DNA of 64,000 nt from Planococcus sp. APC 4015 (lineage in GTDB: Bacteria; Actinomycetota; Actinomycetes; Actinomycetales; Microbacteriaceae): contig JASDDH010000019.1 in the NCBI GenBank assembly GCA_030407505.1, positions 1 to 64,000 of the forward strand, in the 5' to 3' direction. The position numbers and the translations under genes were made by a program. Numbering within the stretch: the first letter of the stretch is position 1; each line of letters opens with the position of its first letter. Below the pieces are notes generated by a model. The model searched no databases and was not told where the DNA came from. It worked only from the letters and a program-made list of their open reading frames with translations. Below are positions 15,432 to 24,262 of this stretch, piece by piece.

Positions 15432-17464
15432 CCAATCCGGCCGTCTCCGATCTGATCTCGCGGTCGAACCGCCTGGGCGCCGATCCTGCCAACACGAACT
15501 ACGCCGGAGGCAACACGTCGGCCAAGGGCACCGAGACCGATCCGGTCACGGGTCAGCCGGTCGAGCTGCTCTGGGTCAAGGGCTCGGGGGGAGACCTCGG
15601 CACGCTGACCGAGCAGGGTCTCGCCGTTCTGCGCCTGGATCGCTTCCGCGCGCTGGTCGACGTCTACCCGGGTGTGGACCGCGAGGACGAGATGGTCGCC
15701 GCGTTCGACTACTGCCTGCATGGCAAGGGCGGGGCCGCCCCCTCGATCGACACCGCGATGCACGGGCTGGTCGACGCGGCGCACGTGGACCACCTGCATC
15801 CGGATTCGGGGATCGCGATCGCGACCGCCGCCGACGGTGAGACGCTCACCCCAACGATCTTCGGCGACAAGGTCGTGTGGGTGCCGTGGCGCCGCCCGGG
15901 CTTCCAGCTGGGCCTGGACATCGCCGAGATCAAGAAGCAGAACCCGCAGGCGATCGGCACGATCCTCGGCGGGCATGGCATCACCGCGTGGGGCGACACG
16001 TCGGAAGAGGCCGAGTCGAACTCGCTGTGGATCATCGAGACCGCGCAGAAGTACCTCGACGAGCACGGTTCCGCCGCTCCGTTCGGCGGGGTGCGCGCCG
16101 GGTACGAGGCGCTGCCCGAGATCGAGCGTCGCGCGAAGGCGGCCGCTCTGGCCGCGACGATCCGCGGGATCGCGTCGGCTGACAAGCCCATGGTCGGCCA
16201 CTTCACCGACTCCGACGTCGTGCTGGACTTCCTCGCATCCTCGCGGGCTCCCGAACTCGCCGCGCTCGGCACGAGCTGCCCCGATCACTTCCTGCGCACG
16301 AAGGTCAAGCCGATGCTGCTCGACCTGCCGGCGGACGCCTCGGTCGAGGCATCCATCGCCCGGCTGAAGGAGCTGCACGAGGAGTACCGCGCCGACTACC
16401 AGGCCTACTACGACGCGCATGCGACCGCCGAGTCGCCCGCGATCCGGGGTGCCGACCCGCTCATCGTGCTCGTGCCCGGCGTGGGAATGTTCTCGTACGG
16501 GGCGAACAAGCAGACCGCGCGCGTTGCCGGCGAGTTCTACGTGAACGCGATCAACGTGATGCGCGGCGCCGAGTCGATCTCGGTCTACAGCCCGATCTCG
16601 GACGCCGAGAAGTTCGACATCGAGTACTGGGCTCTCGAAGAGGCCAAGCTGCAGCGGATGCCCAAGCCCAAGACGCACCAGGGACGCATCGCGTTCGTCA
16701 CCGGTGCGGCATCCGGAATCGGCAAGGCCATCGCCACCCGCCTCGCCGCCGAGGGCGCGTGCGTCGTCGTCGCCGACCTCGACCTCGCAAAGGCCCAGGC
16801 CGCCGCGGCGGAGCTGGGTGGCACGGATGTCGCGATCGGCGTCGCGGCGAACGTCGCCGACGCCGAGGGCGTGCAGGCCGCGATCGACGCGACCCTGCTC
16901 GCGTTCGGCGGCATCGACCTCGTCGTCAACAACGCCGGACTGTCACTGTCCAAGCCTCTGCTGGAGACCACCGAGAAGGACTGGGACCTGCAGCACGACG
17001 TCATGGCGAAGGGCTCGTTCCTCGTCTCGAAGGCGGCGGCCCGCGCGCTGATCGACCAGGGCATGGGCGGCGACGTCATCTACATCTCGTCGAAGAACTC
17101 CGTCTTCGCCGGCCCCAACAACATCGCGTACTCGGCGACCAAGGCCGACCAGGCCCACCAGGTGCGGCTGCTCGCGGTCGAGCTCGGCGAATACGGCGTG
17201 CGCGTCAACGGCATCAATCCCGACGGCGTCGTGCGCGGATCGGGCATCTTCGCCTCGGGCTGGGGCGCCAACCGCGCCGCGACCTACGGCGTCGACGAGC
17301 AGGACCTCGGCAAGTTCTACGCCCAGCGCACGATCCTCAAGCGCGAGGTCGTGCCCGAGAACGTCGCCGACGCGGTCTACGTGCTCACCGGCCCCGAGCT
17401 CACCCGCACCACGGGCCTCCACATCCCCGTCGACTCCGGCGTCGCGGCGGCCTTCCTCCGATGA
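15428..17464 (+). CDS. Bifunctional rhamnulose-1-phosphate aldolase / lactaldehyde dehydrogenase (RhaEW-like)
   Basis: The 678-aa fusion has an N-terminal class II aldolase/adducin domain (NYAGGNTSAK near residue 20; zinc histidines in DHLHPDSG and GGHGITAWGD) and a C-terminal short-chain dehydrogenase from about residue 418 (VTGAASGIG Rossmann motif; NNAG; Tyr568-Lys572 in YSATK). It matches the bifunctional aldolase/short-chain dehydrogenase family used by many actinobacteria and bacilli for L-rhamnose. L-rhamnulose 1-phosphate is split to DHAP and L-lactaldehyde, and the lactaldehyde is oxidised with NAD. Length is typical. Start overlaps the esterase stop (ATGA). Confidence 0.92.
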   Translation: MTNPAVSDLISRSNRLGADPANTNYAGGNTSAKGTETDPVTGQPVELLWVKGSGGDLGTLTEQGLAVLRLDRFRALVDVYPGVDREDEMVAAFDYCLHGKGGAAPSIDTAMHGLVDAAHVDHLHPDSGIAIATAADGETLTPTIFGDKVVWVPWRRPGFQLGLDIAEIKKQNPQAIGTILGGHGITAWGDTSEEAESNSLWIIETAQKYLDEHGSAAPFGGVRAGYEALPEIERRAKAAALAATIRGIASADKPMVGHFTDSDVVLDFLASSRAPELAALGTSCPDHFLRTKVKPMLLDLPADASVEASIARLKELHEEYRADYQAYYDAHATAESPAIRGADPLIVLVPGVGMFSYGANKQTARVAGEFYVNAINVMRGAESISVYSPISDAEKFDIEYWALEEAKLQRMPKPKTHQGRIAFVTGAASGIGKAIATRLAAEGACVVVADLDLAKAQAAAAELGGTDVAIGVAANVADAEGVQAAIDATLLAFGGIDLVVNNAGLSLSKPLLETTEKDWDLQHDVMAKGSFLVSKAAARALIDQGMGGDVIYISSKNSVFAGPNNIAYSATKADQAHQVRLLAVELGEYGVRVNGINPDGVVRGSGIFASGWGANRAATYGVDEQDLGKFYAQRTILKREVVPENVADAVYVLTGPELTRTTGLHIPVDSGVAAAFLR

Positions 17465-17534
17465 GCCGGGTGCCCGCCCTTCCGCTCACCTCGGTGCCGG
17501 CTCGCGGACTTGCGGCGACGTCCCACCGCGCCAT

Positions 17535-17736
17535 CACGCGAGTGAGCTTCGTACGCACCAGCGCGCCCGCTGCGCTCGCGCCGCAGCCGCCCTCTCGTGA
17601 GCAGCGAGCTCACCCGGGTATCGGCGGGGTCGTCAGCGCTCCGGGATCGCCCCTCACGCGAGTGAACTTCGTACGCACCAGCGCGCCCACTGTGCACGCG
17701 CCGGGCACGTTCTCTCGTGAGCATCGGGCTCACCCG
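17535..17736 (+). repeat. Two direct copies (120-bp period) of an 82-bp hairpin repeat inside the rhamnose operon
   Basis: The 289-bp gap between the aldolase fusion and rhaB holds two 82-bp copies (17535-17616 and 17655-17736) with the shared core AGCGCGCCC preceded by TTCGTACGCACC. Each ends in a perfect 6-bp hairpin, GTGAGC / GCTCAC, whose five-base loop differs (AGCGA versus ATCGG) while the stem is kept. That points to selection on RNA or DNA structure. The rest of the gap shows no gene. It may be an intra-operon mRNA processing or attenuation element, or a mobile REP-like unit. Confidence 0.75.
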
Positions 17737-17753
17737 ACGGCCGGAGGGACCCG

Positions 17754-19169
17754 GTGAGCGCGAACGGTGCGGTCGCGGCGGTCGACCTCGGCGCGACGAG
17801 CGGGCGGGTCATCGTCGGGCACGTGGGGCCTGACACGCTCGAGGCGGCGAGCGTCGCACGGTTCCCGAACGAGCCTGTACAGACGTCCGACGGCCTGCAC
17901 TGGAACATCCTCGGCCTGTACGGTGCCGCGGTGAACGGCCTGCGCGAGGCGTTCCGCAGCGAGCCGGGCATCCGCAGCATCGGGGTGGATTCGTGGGCCG
18001 TCGACTACGGCCTGCTCCGCGACGGACGCCTGCTCGGCGAGCCGTTCCACTACCGCGATGCGCGCACCGGACGCGGGGTCGCGCACGTTCACGAGCGGAT
18101 GCCGCACGCCGAGCTCTACGCCCGGAACGGGCTGCAGTTCCTGCCCTTCAACTCGGTCTACCAGTACGCCGCCGAGCCGGCGGACGTGCTCGCGTTCGCC
18201 GACACCGCGCTGCTCGTCCCCGACCTGATCGGCTTCTGGCTGACCGGTGTCGCCCGCGCCGAACTCACGAACGCCTCGACCACCGGCTTGCTCGCGAACG
18301 GCGCTTGGGATCTCGAGCTCGCCGACGCGCTGAGCGTGCCCCGCGGCATCCTGCCCCCGCTCATCGCGCCCGGCGAGCGTCTCGGCGCCCTGTCGGCGGC
18401 CGTCGCGCGGTCGATCGGCGCATCGGGCGACGTGGGCGTCACGGCCGTGGGGTCGCATGACACGGCATCCGCTGTGCTCGCGGTCCCGATGAAGCCGGAT
18501 GCCGCCGCCTACATCTCGTGCGGAACCTGGGGCCTCGTCGGCGTCGAGGTCGCCCGCCCCGTGCTGACACCCGAATCGCTCGCGGCCAACTTCACGAACG
18601 AGGGCGGCGTCGACGGGCGCACCCGCCTGCTGCACAACATCATGGGCCTGTGGGTGCTGAGCGAAGCCGTGCGCACGTGGGAGCGCTCCGGCCACCCGAT
18701 CGACCTGCCGACCCTGCTCGATTCGGCCGAGGAGGTCACCGGCGAGGTGCCCGTCTTCGACGTCAACGATCCGCGGTTCCTGCCCCCCGGCGACATGCCG
18801 GCGCGCATCGACGCGTGGTGCGATGAGCACGGCATCCGCCCCCCGCGCACACGCGCCGAGTACGCGCGCTCGATCGTCGAGTCGCTCGCGCAGGCGTTCG
18901 CGGATGCCGCGCACGAGGCCGGCCGCATCGGCGGCGTCGACGTGCGTACGATCCACATCGTCGGCGGCGGCGCCCTCAACGAGCTGCTGTGTCAGCGCAC
19001 CGCCGATCGCGCAGGGCTGCCGGTGCTCGCCGGACCGGTCGAGGCGACCGCGCTCGGCAACATCCTCGTGCAGGCGCGCGCCGCAGGCTTCGTCACCGGT
19101 TCGCTCGAAGCTCTGCGCGACCTCGTGACCCGCACGCACGCCCCGCGACGGTACGAGCCCCGCGCATGA
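17754..19169 (+). CDS. rhaB: Rhamnulokinase
   Basis: The 471-aa FGGY-family kinase begins at GTG 17754 with GGAGGG five bases upstream. It has the N-terminal actin-like phosphate loop AAVDLGATSGRVIVG, the family stretch SIGVDSWAVDYGLL near residue 75, and IHIVGGGALNELL near 402 in the second nucleotide motif. It phosphorylates L-rhamnulose to L-rhamnulose 1-phosphate, feeding the aldolase encoded upstream. It is separated from that gene by the hairpin repeats and overlaps the following gene by four bases. Confidence 0.94.
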   Translation: MSANGAVAAVDLGATSGRVIVGHVGPDTLEAASVARFPNEPVQTSDGLHWNILGLYGAAVNGLREAFRSEPGIRSIGVDSWAVDYGLLRDGRLLGEPFHYRDARTGRGVAHVHERMPHAELYARNGLQFLPFNSVYQYAAEPADVLAFADTALLVPDLIGFWLTGVARAELTNASTTGLLANGAWDLELADALSVPRGILPPLIAPGERLGALSAAVARSIGASGDVGVTAVGSHDTASAVLAVPMKPDAAAYISCGTWGLVGVEVARPVLTPESLAANFTNEGGVDGRTRLLHNIMGLWVLSEAVRTWERSGHPIDLPTLLDSAEEVTGEVPVFDVNDPRFLPPGDMPARIDAWCDEHGIRPPRTRAEYARSIVESLAQAFADAAHEAGRIGGVDVRTIHIVGGGALNELLCQRTADRAGLPVLAGPVEATALGNILVQARAAGFVTGSLEALRDLVTRTHAPRRYEPRA

Positions 19170-20053
19170 CCGCGCTGCACGGCGCGTGGCCGGTGATGCT
19201 CACGCCCTTCGGAGCCGACGGCGGTGTCGACCACGACGCGGTCGGCAGGTATGCGCAGTGGCTGATCGATTCGGGCGCGACCGGGCTGTTCCCCGTGGCG
19301 CTCTCGGGCGAGATGTACGAGCTCTCGCTCGACGAGCGCCTCGCCGCCGTGCGCACGGTGGTCTCGGCGACGGGCGGGCGCGTGCCCGTCGCGGCGGTGG
19401 CCCTCGGCGACGAAGGACCGCTGGCATCCGAGGTGGCCGACCTCACCGCCGCAGGCGCCGACATCGTCGTGCTCGTCGTGTCGTCGGTGCTGTCCGAGAC
19501 CGACGACGAGCGGGTGCTGCACGATGCCGTGGCGACGATCATCGACCATAATCCGGATGCCGCCCTCGGCCTCTACGAATGCCCTCTCCCCCATCACCGC
19601 CTGCTCTCGACCGACGCGTTCGCCCGGCTCGCGGCGACCGGGCGGTTCGTGTTCCTCAAGGAGACGAGCCATGACGTCCAGCGCATGGCCGAACGCGTGC
19701 GCGCCGGCGCGCCGCACGGTCTGCGCGTGTTCAACGCCGGGATCGAGAACTACGCCGAGTCGCTGCAGGTCGGCGTCGCGGGCCTGTCGGGCTGGGTCGT
19801 GAACGTCGCCCCCGACCTCGTCGCCCGGATCGGCGACCTCGTCGCCGACGGACAGCTGGTCGAGGCATCCGCTCTGCAGAGCCGGCTCGAGGCCGTCGAG
19901 AAGAAGATGGGTTCGACGTACCCGTCGTCGGCGAAGGCGATCGTCGACGCGCGGGCCGGCGTGGGTCTGGGTCTCGCATCGCGCTGGCGTCCCGCCGAGG
20001 TCGACCCGGCGCAGGTCGCCGACCTCGCCGCGCGCCTCGACGCCCTCGCCTGA
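19166..20053 (+). CDS. Dihydrodipicolinate synthase/N-acetylneuraminate lyase family protein at the end of the rhamnose operon
   Basis: The 295-aa TIM-barrel protein keeps the class I aldolase residues of the family: Schiff-base Lys165 in VFLKETSHD and Tyr137 in GLYECPLP. The usual GTTGE motif of the DapA active site is replaced by PVALSGEMYEL, so it is not a housekeeping DapA. Being last in the rhamnose operon (ATGA overlap with rhaB), it probably acts on a 2-keto-3-deoxy acid or related compound from a side route for rhamnose or another 6-deoxy sugar. Substrate unknown. Confidence 0.82.
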   Translation: MTALHGAWPVMLTPFGADGGVDHDAVGRYAQWLIDSGATGLFPVALSGEMYELSLDERLAAVRTVVSATGGRVPVAAVALGDEGPLASEVADLTAAGADIVVLVVSSVLSETDDERVLHDAVATIIDHNPDAALGLYECPLPHHRLLSTDAFARLAATGRFVFLKETSHDVQRMAERVRAGAPHGLRVFNAGIENYAESLQVGVAGLSGWVVNVAPDLVARIGDLVADGQLVEASALQSRLEAVEKKMGSTYPSSAKAIVDARAGVGLGLASRWRPAEVDPAQVADLAARLDALA

Positions 20054-20219
20054 GGCGTTCCGCCGGGCCGAGCGCCGGGTCCGCGACGGCTGGTACGCCC
20101 GCCGGGGGTGCCCTGAGTCGTCACCCCGCCAGGCCGGGGTGCGGGCTCCGCGCCTGGGTCGCCACCCCGCCCGCGGTGCGGGCTCCGCGCGGGGCCGGGC
20201 AGACCCCGCCCGAGTCGCC

Positions 20220-20993
20220 CGAATTGCCACTCGTGGTCGGAATGGACGTCCCGTAGCGACCTCGACTGGCAACTCGACGCGACTTCCCGGCCACCCAGAC
20301 CCCGACGGCCCGGGGCATCGACCCGCGCCGGCAGCGGCTTCGCCTCGAGCCTCGGCGCCCGAGCCGTCCCAATCGGCCGCCAGCTCACGCGAATTGCCAC
20401 TTGTGGTCCGAATCACCGTCCCATAGCAACCTCGACTGGCAACTCGCGCGACGGACGTGGTCGGACCGGCGGCAGCCCGAGGTCGTCGACCCGCGCAGGC
20501 TGCGACGCCGCGATCAGCTTCGACGCCCGGCTCTCCGCCCGCCCGAGTCGTGCAGCCCGCTTGGGGCCCATCCCGGCCGCCAGCTCCCACGCGAATTGCC
20601 ACTTGTGGCCGGAATGGACGTCCCGTAGCGACCTCGACTGGCAACTCGCCGCGACTCCCTTCCGACTCCGACTCCGGCTCCGAAGGCCCGGGCTTGTCGA
20701 CCCGGCGGGCCGCGACGTCGGGGGCGCCCGCCCGGGGCGGTATCGCCGGGCCGCCAGCTCCCACGCGAGTTGCCACTTGTGGTCCGAATCGACGCCCTAT
20801 CGCGACCTCGACTGGCAACTCGCCGCGACTCCCGGCGACCCCGGGCTCCGAAGGCCCGGGCTCGTCGACCCGGCCGGCCGCGACGTCCGGGGTGCCCGGA
20901 CCTCGACCCCGACCGTCCCGCGCCGCCGACTCCCCCGCGACTTGCCACCCGGAGCTCGAATAGGCGCGCCCCGTGACCACCACCGGCAACTCG
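20220..20993. repeat. Five-copy array of a 57-bp inverted-repeat-ended element
   Basis: The 986-bp region 20054-21039 has no credible gene. It carries five units of 56-57 bp at 20220-20276, 20390-20446, 20592-20648, 20766-20822 and 20938-20993, spaced 170-202 bp apart. Each begins with CGARTTGCCA and ends with TGGCAACTCG, a 9-10-bp terminal inverted repeat. The four left copies share most of the interior (ACCTCGACTGGCAACTCG at the right end); the fifth has diverged inside while keeping the ends. Flanks also share GGCCGCCAGCTC. The array sits between the convergent rhamnose operon and GMC gene, like BIME/REP arrays or a non-autonomous element family. Confidence 0.85.
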
Positions 20994-21039
20994 CACCCCG
21001 ACCCGCGCCCTGGAGGCGCAGCTCCGTCACCTCGCGAGG

Positions 21040-22611
21040 TCAGGCGGAGAGGTGCTCCGCCGCCTTGCGGGCGCCGCGCACGGCGACGGCGACGCTGGTG
21101 AGCGTCGGGTTCATGGAGTTCGCGGTGGGGATCGTGCCGTTTCCGCCGACGATCAGCCCGTCGACGCCCCACACCCGTGACCACGGGTCTGCGACCGAGG
21201 TGCCGTCGTCGGTCTCGCCGATGCGCGTCGTGCCCATGTAGTGCAGGCTCGAACCGTTCGGCATGAGCCGCGGCTCGGCGATGAACTCGCCCAAGGCACG
21301 GCCCGCGCGCCGCAGCCGCTCGGTGGCCGCCGCGATCTCGAGGTCCTCGGCTTCGGTCAGCGCGTAGTCCACGGTGAAGTTGGGGAACCCCCGGTAGTCG
21401 CGCTCGTCGTCCGAGAACGTCAGGCCGTCCTCGACGCGCGGCCGCTTGCGCATGCCGTAGCCCATGTTGACGTAGCCCCAGCGGTTGCCGGCGGCGGGAT
21501 GCGACGGGTCGAGCGGGAACGGCGGGTTCTCTGCGTACATCACCTGGAGCGAGAAGGGGTGATCCGGCTCGGAGAACGGGATGCGGTTCACCGCCGCCAC
21601 GGGATCGGCGGGGTTGAGCGCGCGCCGGGCCACCTCGGCGGCGAGGTCCTCTTCGGTGGCGAAGCGGCGGATCTTCTCCTCGTCGAGCACAACCGTCGAG
21701 ATGACGACGGGGTGCTCGGTCAGATAGCGACCGAGAGCAGCCGAGCGGATGCCGGATGCCCACATCAGCTGCGGCGAGCGGAACGCGTCCGCAGCCACGA
21801 CCACCAGGTCGGCATCGACCGACCGGGTCTCGCGGGTGCGGAGATCCTCGACGGTCACGCCGACCGCGCGGCCCTCCTCGATGCGCACCTCGCGCACGAG
21901 CGAGAGGTCGTGCAGCGTGAAGCGCTCGCTGATCGGATCGGTGGGGTCGATGAGCGGCCCCAACACCACGTCGGCGCCCGCCCAGCGCATCGTGCCGTCG
22001 GGCTGCGGGTCGCCCGCGACCGGGAGCGTACTGGTGCCGAAGCCCGCGGGCAGCTCGGCGCCGAACTCCTCGTCGAGCAGCGAGCGGATGCCGGCTCCGA
22101 CGCCCGAGTCGGCGAACGCCGCGCTCTGCACGTGCAGCAGGTCCTTGGCGACGACGAGCAGGTCGTCCCACTCGTCGTCGCCGATGAACGGGATCTTCTC
22201 GCTGAACGACGGCGACGGCGTCGCGCACGTCCAGTGGGCGCCCTGCCCGCCGACGTTGGTCGCGCCCGCCGCCGCGGGGAACGTCGGCGCGTGCGCCGAT
22301 CCCTCGCCGCCGAAGTCGAAGAGGTGCGTGCCCTGGCGAGCCGTGAACATCCCCTCGACCACGACACCCGCCGGGATCCCGAGCGACTCCCGCAGCGCCC
22401 CGGCCTGGGGCCCCTGCGACATCTCGCGGGCGCGGGCCTTGTCGTCGGGATCGGGGATGTTGCGCACGCTCTGGCCCGGCGTGTCGGTCAGCTGCGGGCC
22501 GGCCTCGAACATCTCGACGCGGGCACCCGGGAGCGACTCGAGGAGCACGCGGGCGTAGGCGGATCCGATCGGACCGCTGCCGACGATGGCGATGGTGGGG
22601 TGCGATGACAT
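21040..22611 (-). CDS. GMC-family FAD sugar oxidoreductase (pyranose oxidase / C-glycoside 3-oxidase type)
   Basis: The 523-aa protein has the FAD-binding GSGPIG (residues 11-16), an E-x-G second half of the dinucleotide fold (FEAGPQLTDTPG), the NVGGQGAHWT flavin-attachment region and the C-terminal GMC active site with His457 (SSLHYMGTTR) and Asn501 (NPTLT). This arrangement is that of the pyranose-2-oxidase-like GMC group that includes CarA-type C-glycoside 3-oxidases from Microbacterium. It would oxidise a glycoside sugar hydroxyl to a 3-keto sugar, priming it for C-C or C-O cleavage. It lies 24 bp after the MFS gene on the same strand, with a GAGGAG site at its start. The cluster's second GMC gene (44480-46006) is a clear paralogue. 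Confidence 0.85.
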   Translation of the reverse strand: MSSHPTIAIVGSGPIGSAYARVLLESLPGARVEMFEAGPQLTDTPGQSVRNIPDPDDKARAREMSQGPQAGALRESLGIPAGVVVEGMFTARQGTHLFDFGGEGSAHAPTFPAAAGATNVGGQGAHWTCATPSPSFSEKIPFIGDDEWDDLLVVAKDLLHVQSAAFADSGVGAGIRSLLDEEFGAELPAGFGTSTLPVAGDPQPDGTMRWAGADVVLGPLIDPTDPISERFTLHDLSLVREVRIEEGRAVGVTVEDLRTRETRSVDADLVVVAADAFRSPQLMWASGIRSAALGRYLTEHPVVISTVVLDEEKIRRFATEEDLAAEVARRALNPADPVAAVNRIPFSEPDHPFSLQVMYAENPPFPLDPSHPAAGNRWGYVNMGYGMRKRPRVEDGLTFSDDERDYRGFPNFTVDYALTEAEDLEIAAATERLRRAGRALGEFIAEPRLMPNGSSLHYMGTTRIGETDDGTSVADPWSRVWGVDGLIVGGNGTIPTANSMNPTLTSVAVAVRGARKAAEHLSA

Positions 22612-22635
22612 GGTCGTCTCCTCTTCGAGGACGGT

Positions 22636-24135
22636 TCAGGTGGCGAGGGATTCCGCCGCGGCGCGCGGCGGAGTGGCCGGTTCGAGCTCGTCCGAGAGCC
22701 GGCCCTTCGGAAGGAGCACCGCCGCGACCACGCCGATCGCGTACGTCACGGCGAGACCGATGAAGATCGGCGCGAGGATGCCGGAGTACAGAGCCGCGAT
22801 CTGTGCCTGCACCTGTGGGGATGCGGCGTGGACCAGCTGCGGCGTCAACGTCGCGGCATCGAGGCCCGCGGGTAGTCCGGTGGCGACCCCGACGCCGATG
22901 AGACCCCCGATGACGGCCGTAGCCGTCGTGGATCCGACTTGTCGGACGAGGCTGACCGTCGCGGTGACGGTGCCGGTGTCTTCGCGCGGCGCGGCCGACT
23001 GCGCGACGGCGACGATCAGGTTCATGAACGCGCCGGTGCCGATGCCCACGAGCGCCATGGCGGCCATCGGCACCCACAGCGGGAGCCCGGTGGGGAGGAA
23101 GGCCATGATGATCAGCCCGACGGCGGCCACCGCGGTGCCGATGATCGGGAAGACGCGGTAGCGCCCCGACCGGCTCGCCAGGTAGCCGGTGAGGAGCGTG
23201 CTCACCAGCATCCCGAACACGGTCGCGATCGGGACCAGACCCGACACCGTGGCCGACGTGCGGTACGCCATCTGGATGAAGGTCGGCACGTAGGCGACGA
23301 CCGAGAAGAGGCCGACGCCGATGACCGCGGACAGCACGATGCAGATGAGCACGGTGCGGTCGGCGAAATGGCGCAACGGCACGAGGGGCTCGGGTGCGCG
23401 CCGCTCGACGACGATGAACGCCGCCAGCGCCACGGCGGCCACGACGCCGGCGACCGCGACGGGAAGGCCCCATCCGTCGGAGCTCGCCCAGCTCGCCGCC
23501 AGGACGACGGCGGTCACGGCCACGCCGAGGGTCAGCGCACCGGCGACGTCAAACCGGCGACCCAAGCGTCCCTCGACGTGCGGGACGGCCACGAGGGCGA
23601 GGACGAGGGCGACGAGGCCGACCGGGATGTTGACCCAGAAGACCCAGCGCCATCCCCACGCGTCCGTGATGACGCCGCCCAGCAGCGGCCCGACGAGGAT
23701 CGCGATCGGGAAGGCCACGCCGATGATCGAGAGCACCCGCGGGCGTTCGCGCGGAGACACCACCGAGCCGACGATCGTCTGCGGCATGAGGTGCAGTCCC
23801 GCCGAGCCGATGCCCTGGGCGACGCGCGCGACGGCGAGCTGGGTGATGTCCTGAGCGAGTCCGCAGAAGAGCGACGCGACGATGAAGATCACGAGACTCG
23901 CCAGGAAGACCAGTCGCGGCCCCAGAAGGTCGGCGAGCTTGCCGAGTACGGGGAGCAGGACCGTGCTGGCCAGCGTGTACGACACGATCACCCAGCTCAT
24001 CTGCTGGACGGCGCCGAGTTCGCCGCTGATCGTCGCGAGCGAGGTGGCGACGATGGTGTGGTCGAGTGCCCCCATGAAGGACACGGTGAGCAGCGAGATC
24101 ATCAGGAGACGGAGTCTCCAGGGAGTCAATGGCAT
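22636..24135 (-). CDS. MFS transporter of the DHA2 (14-helix) group
   Basis: The 499-aa membrane protein has the DHA2 features: first-helix motif MGALDHTIVATSLATISGEL, the loop G.LADLLGPR between helices 2 and 3, and about 14 hydrophobic segments to residue 475. These carriers are proton-coupled and most often export aromatics or drugs; import of aromatic compounds also occurs. Position between a GMC sugar oxidase gene and a ring-cleavage operon suggests an aromatic glycoside or aglycone as substrate (inference). The ribosome site before the ATG at 24135 is weak. A good promoter and a palindrome stand upstream. Confidence 0.9.
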   Translation of the reverse strand: MPLTPWRLRLLMISLLTVSFMGALDHTIVATSLATISGELGAVQQMSWVIVSYTLASTVLLPVLGKLADLLGPRLVFLASLVIFIVASLFCGLAQDITQLAVARVAQGIGSAGLHLMPQTIVGSVVSPRERPRVLSIIGVAFPIAILVGPLLGGVITDAWGWRWVFWVNIPVGLVALVLALVAVPHVEGRLGRRFDVAGALTLGVAVTAVVLAASWASSDGWGLPVAVAGVVAAVALAAFIVVERRAPEPLVPLRHFADRTVLICIVLSAVIGVGLFSVVAYVPTFIQMAYRTSATVSGLVPIATVFGMLVSTLLTGYLASRSGRYRVFPIIGTAVAAVGLIIMAFLPTGLPLWVPMAAMALVGIGTGAFMNLIVAVAQSAAPREDTGTVTATVSLVRQVGSTTATAVIGGLIGVGVATGLPAGLDAATLTPQLVHAASPQVQAQIAALYSGILAPIFIGLAVTYAIGVVAAVLLPKGRLSDELEPATPPRAAAESLAT

Positions 24136-24204
24136 GTGTGCGCCCGATCGATCGGGCCGTCGACGCGACGGAGTGTGCCTCGACGCGACATCACGTGCGA
24201 GAAC

Positions 24205-24220
24205 GGATCTGGTGAGATCC
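24205..24220 (-). promoter_or_regulatory. Palindrome downstream of the MFS promoter
   Basis: GGATCT and AGATCC form a perfect 6-bp inverted repeat around GGTG, about 14 bp beyond the -10 box, where a repressor (MarR, TetR or GntR type) commonly binds. No such regulator gene is adjacent. Confidence 0.45.
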
Positions 24221-24233
24221 CGGTGTCATGTCA

Positions 24234-24262
24234 ATTCTAAGCATTCTTCTGCACGTTTGCAA
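24234..24262 (-). promoter_or_regulatory. Promoter of the MFS-GMC operon
   Basis: On the minus strand -35 TTGCAA (24257-24262) and -10 TAGAAT (24234-24239) are 17 bp apart. The -35 touches the stop codon of the RpiB-like gene. This separates the MFS-GMC pair from the ring-cleavage operon as its own transcription unit. Confidence 0.65.

Noticed and set aside
20220-20993. CRISPR array
   Set aside because: Units are 57 bp with imperfect copies, spacers are over 110 bp and partly related to each other, and no cas genes are near.
21040-22611. Choline or cholesterol oxidase
   Set aside because: The GMC protein has the pyranose-oxidase-like NVGGQGAHWT and SSLHYMGTTR regions and lies in a sugar/aromatic context; choline and cholesterol enzymes have different signatures.
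18992-23473. Very long minus-strand open frame (about 1490 codons)
   Set aside because: It is antisense to rhaB and the DapA-family gene, runs through the inverted-repeat array and out of frame through the GMC and MFS genes. Its composition is the Arg/Pro/Gly-rich pattern of a shadow frame in GC-rich DNA.
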